Source: Syngnathus acus
Lineage: Eukaryota; Chordata; Actinopteri; Syngnathiformes; Syngnathidae
Assembly (NCBI RefSeq): GCF_901709675.1
Contig: NC_051106.1
Span: forward strand, 4,226,001 to 4,290,000
Direction of reading: 5' to 3'
Length of the DNA stretch: 64,000 bases
Shown here in pieces: positions 44,701 to 56,700 of this stretch. Each line of letters begins with the position of its first letter. The stretch's first letter is position 1. Made by a program: the position numbers and the translations under genes. A model generated the notes under the pieces. The model saw nothing but the letters and a program-made list of their open reading frames with translations, made no database searches and was not told where the DNA came from.

Positions 44701-47700
44701 AGCGCATCCAAGCAGGAGCCCACACGCAAGAGATAAACACTCGTCGGATACCCCACGGTGCTTAAGTAGCACTTACAAATGTTTTGCACAATCTGCAAAA
44801 GCTCCGCGGAAGAGCGTCCACCGGCTATTGCGTAAAACGACGTAAGATACAGATGACTGTGGGGCAATAAGTGTGAAAAAAAACAATTGACATTTAGTTT
44901 GTTGAGTTGACCTTTCATACACACTTGCCTCCACTTTAGAAAACCAAAAAAAGAAGGAAATATACACCATAGATGAGGTAGTAGAGCCTTAGACAAGTCA
45001 AGTGAAATGAATGAGACTCCACACATGGCATTCCGAGCGCAGCCTCCATTGTAAAATGGACTTCAGACTAAAGGCCATGTCTGAAAGTGACATTAAGGGC
45101 CATTTAAAATCAGGACACTGTCTGATTTGCCGCAGTGATGAATGCCTAACTGCTAGCCAGGCTTTCTGTGAAACACTAAACTCCCCCGAGTAGCAAAAGA
45201 ACTCTGTTTCTTTTTTTATGGGATCTGCTTGGGAGCATCAGCACAACTTCTGTCCACTGTAATGAACGAGGACGTTCAAAGAGAAATGTCGCCTTAATGA
45301 AAATGAATAAATACAAATAAAATTCATACATAAACATCTCACCATCTATTGATGCAAACTGTCAGCTGCAATTTGGAAGAGATGTGCTAACACCAAGTCT
45401 CCTGACCTTTGACCCAAGGTCAGAGAGTAAAGACACTGCAGTCGCCATCTTAGAATCAGGTGAGGAGCACACACAGTCTTGCTTGAGGAAATCTCAAAAT
45501 GGGATTCAGTGTGAGCGTTTCACACCGTCTCCAATGTGTTTGCGTTGTAATTAAGACCAGTTGCTTTCTTTAGGCGAGTTTATAACAGGCAGCATAAATA
45601 TTTATTCCTGGAGGCTGCGCAGGATAATAGCTGGTGGGAGTCATAGGTGGGGCTCACCAAAAGTCCAACACTGGCCCTGTGATGCTTACGCCCTGGAGGA
45701 CTACTGTGCCAGACTGCGCTGGCGCAGATCAAATACAAGCGCTGTTGCATTTATTGTCTTCGGGTCTTCCACTCATAAATGAGTGACAGCTTGAGGTGGG
45801 TCTGGCTCCTTTAGGAGACCCTTTGTATTTTTCCCCCAGGTCAGAAAGGAGAAAGCTTTAACAGCGATCTAAAAAAAATCTAAGAGAGGACTGAGAGCCA
45901 ATCTAATTGCTTTCACATGCCGTATTATTGGTTGATTTAAATAACCACAGACATCAGGGGCGCATGGGAGCATCGCCTTTAACCTTTATGTGGCCCAGGC
46001 TGGCCAAGATTGAATGGCTAGAAAGTTGACTCCAACACTGACGCCACTGCATACACACCCAGGATACATTAAAAGATAAAAAAAACAACAGATAGTAAAA
46101 TATAAAATAAATAAAACTACAATACAACTAAAATAAAACTAAAATAAATAAAATAAATAAAATAAATAAAATAAAACTATCTATCTATGTCCATTTTTAA
46201 TACTGTTTGGCGCTTATCATGAAGGTAGACATACCTGTCAAATCCTTTTTCAGCTTCCTGAGATCCTTCGTTAGATCGTCAAATTTGACCTGTGCAGCCT
46301 GGAGTAATTCTTGTGGTTCCAGCAAGGGGTAGACGCTCTTTTCAGTACCAGCATCCTGGGAGAATAAGACACTTTTAAGATGTATGTATTTTATTAGCAT
46401 GTTTGTTCAACTGAAGGCAACTCACGCTATCAATATTTCGTAGGTAGTACAAAACCACGTAATCCACCAGACTGATGTGACTCTCCTGAAAAATAAAGTT
46501 CTCTGTCATAAAATTGTAATCATGGTCAATTAGTAATCAATAGTAATTATTGACACAGCCTTTTGAGTATTGAATTAGTAGACCATTACCCTGCTCTTGA
46601 CGTCCTTCAATTTGGGGAGGATCTCGAGTGTAAAACCGTCAGCCTGACCTCTTGTCCTGTTGCCACCATTCATATAATTCCCAAAGGCCAGAACGAGACC
46701 CAATATCTTGCTCACACGTTTGCACTCCAGCAATTCCTGACAGACACAGACACGGCTTTATCACAGAGAGCCTTAAAATAGCATCATGATGATTTAGTGA
46801 AGCCGTGTTCTCACTTTGCATACGCTCTTTATAATCTCCACCTTTCGGCGGATGGAGGAGATGGTGTCGAGGAAGACCGACCGGAAGATGATGCAGTGTG
46901 CTCGACCTGCAAAGTTGGGAATCTGGGAGAGCTCATACAGGAACCTGGAAAACACAAGGGGAGGAGGAGAATGGGGGTGTGATGTGTTATGACAGAATTA
47001 AACAAAACGTCTAACAGGAAGGACTATTCCGGGTCCTTGGCAGGCCACGCTTCCCCCGTGCAGGTCCGGCTGAGTCAGTGCTGGTGCGACCTGGCAGGCG
47101 ATTGTCATAGGGGGCTTCGCTTGGCTGGCCTCGAAAAGGGGTCGGCGGGGAAAAAGAACCGAGCGGCATCTAGGGACTGATCAAAGTTGGCCTGGGCCCG
47201 ACGTGGGACGACTTATGTAAACAGTGGCGTGTCGGAGGGGAGCGGAGCTGTAACATCCTGTGTGATTAGAGTCCGCTGACACTGAGTAGGGATGACTCAG
47301 GCAGCTATGGTGACAGCTCTGGTCAAACATGGAAATGGGAAGGCCAGGCTCAGCGGCACCACTGGATTTAGGCCTCATTAACTGGCCCGAACTACTTAAC
47401 CTTGACGACATGAAACTGCGGAGGGGACTTTTTATTATCGGGCATTGTCTGAGTGTCTGACTATCCTAAGGAGATGTCTTACTGTTCAGGTTTGTCCAGC
47501 AGTTTGACCTCGTCCTCTTTGGAAGTCTCATAATGTTTCTTGATATTGGCCAGTTCATCAGGAGTAGCCCTCTGCAATAAAAAAATAAATAAATCTTAAA
47601 GTAGATTGACGTTACATGCTAATATATTTTATTGGCAGCAATACAAACAGATTTGCTATAATGTTTTTCTTTTTTTAAACTTTAATAGACGTACTTACAT

Positions 47701-50700
47701 TTTCATATAAAGCCTCAATGGTCTCCAAATCCACCACAGAGTTATCCACAGTAAGAACAGCTGAAAGAATAAACAGTATTAATTATAAACAGTCAGTCTA
47801 ATAAATAAAAGAATGAGAAAAGATCTTGGACAAAACTTTCTGGCGTTTAAGCTTTCCTGGCGTATCATTGAGAAGAGCAAACTTGTTTTTCTGACTCGTA
47901 ATGGAAAATTCAAATTAAATGTTGATTTGTAGCAAATAACATTATGATAAGTCATCTATCATTGTCAATTTGGATTTAATGGGAGAGCAACCATTAACAA
48001 ATTTACTCCAATTTGGTGATGTTGTTACTGGGCTTACAACAAGAGTTAAAACATGTTCATGACAATAAATGTGAAAGATGTAATTCATTTCCTATAACAA
48101 GTTTTGCTTCATCTTCATCACGTGTGTTTTTCACGTAACTATAGATGACAGCGCTGAAAGGGAAAGTAACTCCTGCGCTATGTCTGAGAGGTGTCACAGC
48201 TTTATTGCCTAGTGTGGGAGGAGGGGCATGGGGATGCCTCATCTGACAGACAACCAATCACCATTTCACAATAAATACTAGCAGAATTTTGACATTGAAG
48301 CAAACCTAAACTTGGACATTTGTGAGGAAAATATGATGCATTATTATCTTTTACAATATGATATCAATATGTTTTTCCTTGGGGCCAATGATATCTCAGG
48401 GGTCCTCAAAATACATTTTTTTCACAAACTTCAAAAACTCTTCAAAAAACACTGATATATATTTGTTAAAAGTTCCCGTTAGTAGATGGGGAGAATTGCA
48501 GAGAAAGATTCCAGAAAAAATTGGAAAATATCCCCAGTTCAATAATCTGGCCTAGCACATGGGAGGGTGGGGTCCAAACATATTTTGGTGGGGGGCAGTG
48601 CCCTCACGGTCCCCCCTCAACCTCCGCCAGTGAATGTACAGTCAAACATTTATATTAATACTTCAATGAGAAAACAAATGTCATTTTAATATTTAAATGA
48701 CCTAATTTGCTGTGCATTTTTCATGAAAAGTGCAAAAGGTCAGTATAAGTTCAACCATTTTACCAATTGGACATAAATGATTGCACTACTCTGCACTGAC
48801 CTGGAGTGACCAGGAAAAAGAATCACAGAAAATACGTTGATCTATTCTTTATTTCCGTGGTCATTTAACAAACGGAATTCCTTCTAATTTCTGCTGTCAA
48901 TGGTGTCATTGGAAGAGAAATAGGATTTTTTTTTCTGTATTAAAAACTCCACAGGCTGGCACACAGACTGGAAAATATTGGTCCAAATGCTTCGCCATTA
49001 ACACTACCCAGACCTCCTCGTTTCAATCAACTAACAAGGTAATATGCTGCATTCTGGTTCCCAGGTGCTGCCCTTGCAGTGAAGCTGTCAATGTGGTCTG
49101 GTTCAGAGGGAGCGCTGGAGGTCCATTTCCTACATCTTATTAGAGTGGATTATTCAGTCCCTCAGCCATGCAGCCGTCAATCACACACCAAAGGGGGGCC
49201 CGCTCCAATGTGTACGGCAACGCTCTGATCCGAGGGGAGCCGGATATCTCTCCACGGCGACAGATCAAAGCTTGCCTGCCAACCCTCTCACACCCTTTCC
49301 TTCCACTTTTCACTCATCGGCTTAGGTGAGGAGGAGTGTGTATGTGTGTATGTAGGGGCTGGGGGCTGAGGTGTTGCATGGGGGAGACCCCCCTATTGCT
49401 CTTGAAGCATGGTGGCCGTTGAAGTCCCCAGTCACTCTGATGGGTGCAGTTCAAACCGTCTCATCGACCAGAGGGAGGTCTTCTATTATTCTTTCTGTCT
49501 CTCCCTAATGTTCCGTTAATTGTTTGCGCCGCTGCTATAATGAGGATTTTAATTGTTTTTACAGTAGACTGCACAGGCAAGTCTGAATTTTGAATGTCGT
49601 ACAACGTTTGCGTTGGAAGAGTTTTAAATGTGTTTGAAGCATGTTAAGATATGAAGAAATGTGTTTTTTCTATTTTGCAGGTGGATCTGGGACAAACCAC
49701 CTATGATAAACGTGGGGTTCACTTTATGTACCCTGCAAGTAAGCCAGGCCACATGCAAGCATTAATGAAGGTGTTTTACTGTAGCTTCAAATTGTCCATT
49801 TTAAACCTTAAAAGACAAATAAATTAGGAATAAGTGAGGCGTGAGGGCTCCATTTTAGCAAATAATGGCGAGAAAGGAGACAGCAATCAGTTTCCAAGTG
49901 TGGCTTTCTTTGCTTATGTTTTATGTGGTAGCTCCGTTCCTACAAACAGTTGAAGGTGGTTTTGTTCATGTTTAGATCATTAGCGGGGTGTCAGTCCCAT
50001 TAGGCTTGTGGAAACCGTCACTGGCTACAATAAACAGATCTGCTGGCCGCGTGCTCAGACTAGCAGGCGGCAAGCAGCCTCCGCCACAATCCCTGGACAG
50101 GACCCATTCCCGGCGCATCGAACGCTGTTTTGAACACTCTATTTTATGTGTTTACGTGCATGCCTGCATTTTCCACAAACGAGCTGCTAAGCGTGCGGTT
50201 CTTCAATTGAAGCAGACGTCTTTCTGATTATAAACAGTGCAGATGGGATCTGAGCTAGACTAGGTTGTCTGTTTTCATGCCAGTGGTGCTGTCTCACATT
50301 TTGACTAATTGGGGCATTTTCTTTCCCATTGTGGAAACTGGAAACTGAAATTCTACACATTTCAGTTGAAAGGGAAACAAATACTAAAATGTGTCTCTAG
50401 TTACAACTTAGACGCTGTCGCAAATGTAGGAAATTATTCTGCGCTGTTGAGCAGTTCATCACTCAAAATACTTCATCTGCATTTCATCAAGAGGCCTTCC
50501 CAATTTATTGCTCAATGGAAACATTGTTGATTTAGAACATGGCATTTCAATGATGATCTCTTTGTTTGAGGCATTAAAAATGATTGTGGACATGCTGAAA
50601 GCAGGAAATGTTTTTTTTTTACCTTGCTGAATGTCTTTCATTTCCAGATGCAGGCTTGATATAAGGATGCCGACAGCTTGCGAACGCTTCCCGTCCAGCA

Positions 50701-53700
50701 GCTTGATCCTCTGGAGAGAAACCAAAATTCCTTGCTATTGTTAGTCAGAACAGAGCATTGCGAGGGAGAACATCTACTTGTGCAACATTGTTCTGGTGAT
50801 GATTTTTTCAGATAACAGGACATTGACGGTTTATTATTATCGGACAATAAAAATGGACACGACCCTTCACGGTGACACATGGAAATGCCGAGCTGGCACA
50901 TACCTGCATGGAAAGGCAGTACGACATCATCTCCAAACTGGAAACGTAAACGCCGCTTCACCAGATACCACACGAGAGATATCATCAAAATAATCAAGTC
51001 GCAATGAAAACACAAAGGCATCAGTAGCACCATAAAAGGACAGTCTCGAAGAGCGAGGCAACAAGACGCAGTTTTTTTTGTTTTGTTTTATAACAAACTA
51101 TAAATTCACAGGATTTTTATTTGTGCCTACACATGGTCACAATTACTTATGACTGAATTAGCCGTAAACCTGATGAGAGTTTTGGCAAGGTAGGGCTCTG
51201 CTCTAAAACTTAATGTGTCAGGCTTCTTCATTAGGTATTATGGTGTTGTCGGCTACTGGGCTGTCCAGTGGGAGCTGGCGTGCAGAAGCCTTAGAAGTGG
51301 GTATTGCATTACAGAGCCTTAGTGGGTGCCATGCTGCTTCTAGCTCTATTACCTGGATCACTGGGGATCTCCCACTCTGGGAGTACCAGGCTTTCCTCAA
51401 CACCTCTAATTAAGCACTTTGGACGGGCCACACTTAAAGCGGCCCAGGAGCCGTTCCTTCTCACTGTGGCTGCAGAAACTTGCCAATTAGGCCAAACAGT
51501 TAAGCTAATGAGAAAAGATGCTGGATGTTTGGTCTCATTCATAGAGGATTGACTAAGGTAGAAGGATAAATGATGCTGAGATAGATAGACATCAATAGCA
51601 AACGGCTCCCTCCTGTGGAAGAAATGGGAACTGTTTATCTTGAAGGGAAAACGCAAAGGAGCTATTAAAATGAAACAAGACCCCGGGGCTGGCTAAGCCT
51701 TTTTTAACCATGTGAAATCAATAAGTGAATTGCTTTGAATGTGCGTCTGATATTTTGTTACCTCCTTTCAGTTATTGAGCGGGATCCTAAAATGAGCACA
51801 AAAACTAATTGCAACCTTGATGGGTTTTGACATTAATGCATTATATGTTTTTCTCCCCACATTACAAAATAATCAAAATACAGCTGCAAGCAAAAAAACT
51901 AGCCTGCTTCATAATTGATTTCAAATTGGACTCAACTAATTTTTCAAGTTATTCCCTTTACAAATGATGGATTTTATGTTTCGGGAAATTCCATTATAGA
52001 AAACAAGGGACATTGCGCATAAAATTACAGACAAACCTAAATATGATAGAAACAGAACTTTATTAGCAGAGGTAATGATCGAAGAAAAAAGTGAAAGAAG
52101 AAGAAGCAGGTGGCTGATGTCACTGGCAGTGGGAAGAATCAAGCAGTCTCAATTTGCACGACTGAGCTGAACTGCTGACCTTCGCCCGACTATCTGTCTG
52201 TTATCACCCCGGCAGCAATAACAAGTGTCTCATCATTAACCAACTTGATAAACTCAACAAACCCCAGTCACACCCACTGGTGTTCATCTTACACCCTCTC
52301 CAAATATGTCTTCAATAAACGCCCCATGACTGTGCATGCTCATGTGGGGAAGGAGATAATGCATAAAGTTGAATTTATAGGAGTAGAAGAAATGATCATT
52401 TTGTTTGACTTTTGACAATCTCTCCTCTCCATTGTCATCATTCGATAAAGACGGCAGTGACATGCAAACTGTTTGCTCGCCCCTTTCCAAATCCTATTGG
52501 TGCAACGCCAGTGGATTGAAGCCACATGACTGCAATTACACAAAGCCCACCCTGGCAAAAAAAAAAAAAAAGCTGTCATCGACGTCGGCTCTTCTACTTT
52601 GATATGCTAATCAGCACACAGAGAAAGGCTCCAGAATAAACTGGAGCTTTGATTTTTTTTTTTTCTGTGGCACACATGATAAAGATTATCACTCATGGAG
52701 GCATCAGCTACATCCCCTAACATTAAACTTAATGCTGTGAGGAGTTGTTGGAGATCAGGGAAGTGGATCATATGCATAATGCACAAATACATTCCAGTCC
52801 CTCCTACTTCTCTGCCCTGGGCTGTGGGGACAACCTGATCTGGCAACACTTTTTGGGGCAAGTGCATAAATGGCCCAAAACATGCTAGCATCACACAATT
52901 GCATGTCCGCGCTCGGCTCCTCAATTAATTATGAATTAATTAGAGCTTACTCACATCATAACTATGCTGTTGCAGACCTTTGAAAGACTTCTGGATCTTT
53001 TTTTTTTTTTAAGATTAAAGAGATGGACAGCTTTTTCTGGATTTTCCAGCACGTTTTAGGCCCGCACCATTAAATAGTTTATTTAGAAATGTGAGTCATC
53101 AAAGCTCGAGTTGGACGACAGAAAGAAAAATATAGACCTGAAAATGAGTATCTCTTAATGTGTTACTTTTCACAGAAAGCTTTTCGATTACTGCGCCAGC
53201 AAAGTTTCCATGAGACTTCTTCTAAGCTGATGTCAGCCCCCGACAGGAGACAGTTGGAAGTGTTTCTGTCTGGATGTGGCTGACTTTAGTTGGATCAAAT
53301 GCTTTTGCCACTTTAAGAGTGACCAGACTGAATGGGATGATTTGAGGATGGAGACTAAGGACACCGTGCACACACATACACGTGCCCCCCCCCACACACA
53401 CATTGTGGCCCTGTGGACCCGTGTGGAGCCTTGACAAATTGATCAGAATAAAGGATGTGTATAGATTTAAAGGGGACTGTCTACTCGGACGCCACAGTCA
53501 GGACCACGAGGCGGCCAACGTGCTGACAGGGCAATGGCTGCAGCAGATGTTCAGAACCGACAACATGTTTAACGCATTAGGCGGTTAGGTGAAGGGGAAA
53601 TACAGTGGAACCTCGTAAGTTAAATATTGTACAATTTGAAACTTCATCCAATGTTTGTGGGAATATACCTCTGATGTCACTACTGTATCAACTTGGCTAC

Positions 53701-56700
53701 CTAGCAACCCACCCACCAATCCATATTACACATAATAAAATTGTTGTAGAGCTATCACTATTGAATATTTCTAGAATCGATTATTCTATCGATTATTCCA
53801 TCATATGCCAATTCTTGTCATTTGCGGTCAAATTGTAAAGTCAAGTGTTTTACTGTTTTGTTTCAACTTTGCGTAATATTACAGAAGCTTTCTAATTCTT
53901 AAATCCAGTACTGGTAGGTGGAGTTCAGTTGTATTTAACTTTTTAGTACAACACATTTGCATTTAACCTTAAGATACCTTAACTTTAAGATGCATATGTG
54001 TAATTTCTAGAAATGAATTCAAGGTGGATATGACGTAACTCTACCTTCTTTGTTTTTGCTTTCTTCTCATACGTATCCGACAGAGGTTTCTTCATTGGCT
54101 GAGTTGTGGCCTTGGAGAAAAGCTCTTCAAACTCTTTTGGATCAATGATGTCTGGCTCCTCTAGCGAGCCCCACAAAGTCTTGTTGCTGAAAAAATAAAC
54201 AAAGAACATTTGCAGCAATTAGATGAAGGCTGTGATTCAACTTTCTAAACAGAATTTGTGTGTTGCATTTTAGGGAGATTACAGATGTTTACTGAACGTA
54301 CCTACAAACCTTTATAACATTTACATTTCCACTTTGAGACCAAAAAACATGGATGTTAACCTTCTAAACCAGACTGTACTTAAAATGCAAGCGCCCTGGT
54401 TATGCCCGAGGTGATAAACACAACCAAACATTGATGCAAGCTTGTTTGTGTCCTTATGGAACATTTCCAGCAAATGAACTACAATGAATTCAGAAGTTGC
54501 TGAGTAACAAGGATAATAAAAACAAACAGATGTAAAAAGGAGAACATGAGCTGCTTCAAGTCAAGAGGATGTTTAACACTCTGCTGTTACCAACACATCA
54601 GTCGTCTGCTAACCCTAAATTATGGTAATCAAATCAAGAGACAATGCTTTCGGCTCCATAAAATCACTGCGTCGTAGTTTAGCTCATCAGTTTTTTTACT
54701 CTATGAAAACGGTACAGCAAGTTTAAGTTTGACTAAACATAAAACAAGACATTTGGAAATGTGGATGGAAATCATACAGAATTTCTTGAAGAACATCTTG
54801 AGAGAAAAAAAAAGGCAACCAAAGACTATCCAAGACATACTTAACCTCGTCTACCTAAATTGTCATTAAGTGCTAATAGGCATTAGGCACTAATGACCTC
54901 ACCCATGACCTAAATCCACTAGCACTGCTAATAATGCAAAATTAGTGTTGAGTCTAACGAACCATTGGCCAAGAAGATTTTTCTCCTGAAGGTTCTGAGA
55001 CTTTGAATTCCACAGACAATACGGAGTAGACTAAATTAAAATGCTTGTCGTGTATAATGTGTGCTTTGGTTCACATTTGAGGAGCTGGCAACATTTCAAA
55101 CTCAAACTTTTTAGACCATCACACCATTACCAAAGATCACACAGCTGATCCACTTAGAGTCAAACCCTTTTAGTACCCCTTAACTCGACCCTTTATGGCT
55201 AAATTTATAGGTGCTGCTGCGGTGCCTTGTCCGGTGAGAACGCACGGACCAAAACACGGCTTCCCCCAACTAATCCAGCCATGGAAATACAAGGTCATAA
55301 AGTTGAACGCCTGGCACTCATGAGGCAGCGACCACAACCACAGTAAATGGGCTGGATAATCCACTTACAAATACAGACTCCGCAGTTCAAGGGAATGGTG
55401 CCGAGGCCTACAATTCTTAGTGCTGGACAGAACCAATTGGACTATGTGCGAGGTACTCATTGCACTAATTGGAATTTGAATGATTGTTTAGGAATGTCGA
55501 GTTTTTTTCCACCTCTACCTGTACGTTCAAACTCCTTAGCTTTGCTAATTTATTATCATAAGTGCATACTTATACATATACATACTTATCGTCATGTACT
55601 TGAATCCTGGTCCAATACAGAGGCTTCATGGGACAGGCGGGCTCGATAGCGGGTTTCCGAGGGGGCTTTTCGAAGATACTTCTGAAACTGAACCCCCCCA
55701 TGAGTGGAGGTGGTGGGGGGTTGCCGCCTGGAGGAGGGGGAGGAGGTGGAGGCCCTGCTCCAGGTAGACCAGGAGGGGGAGGCGGTGGTGGTGGTGGTGG
55801 TGGGCCACCCCCGGCGTGTAAAGCTGGCGGCGGCGGCACTGCTCCAGTCATGCCTGGTAGGGGAGGTGGAGGTGGTGGCGGCGGTCCCAAAGAGCCTGGC
55901 AGGGGTGGCGGAGGCGGGGGTGGTCCGGTAGGCCCCGAAGCCGTTTTAATCCCCAGATTGAGTCCGATAGAGTCCAAGTTAAGTTTATTCGGGAAGTTCT
56001 GGCCGGCTGTTTGAACGAGACCGCCCGCTTCGCCCTCTGGGCTTTTGATGAACGTCTCTCTGTCTGTCTGGATCCCCACAGTTCGCCAAGTTTTGATTGT
56101 TGGGTCATCTGCAGTCGACACAGCCACGTCTCGGGTTTGTCTGCCCTCCACATTGTAGGTCCTGTCTTTTTGCATCTTGGCAATGATGCCTTCAAGGTTT
56201 GATATTGAAACAGCATGCTCGCCGCGAAGTTGGAAGAGTTCAAGCTCAAAATCAGACTGTAAAAACACAACCATGGATATTAGTCATTTCATGTTCCAAC
56301 GGAATAACTTTAATAATCTGTATTGGATAAAAATGATTGTTGCACAATATATTCTATTATTATTTTTATATTTTTTGGTCCATGGCTTGCTCAGAGAAAA
56401 TCTATCAACTAAAAGGTCATTTGACATTTCAAACAACAACAAAAAAGAAAGAAACAAAGCAAAGTATTGATTGGACACAACAAGGAAATTGTTGGGCAAT
56501 GAACCTTACACATGTTCCTTATTAACTTATTTCACTTCGAAACAGCATGAGGCACGTTCCCACCCTTTGTTGTGGGCCGACATGTTTCTCAGTCTCGACA
56601 TCAGTCTATTAAGTAGGGTAAATTAAAGGTTTTAAAGCGGGAGATTCTAAAATAAATCCTGAGCTCAGATTTTCATTGAGAAATTTGCCAATGAATCAAT

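Noticed and set aside
55628-56014. Plus-strand Gly-rich ORF of 128 aa
   Set aside because: It is the antisense of the fmn1 FH1 polyproline exon. The glycine runs arise from complementing proline codons.
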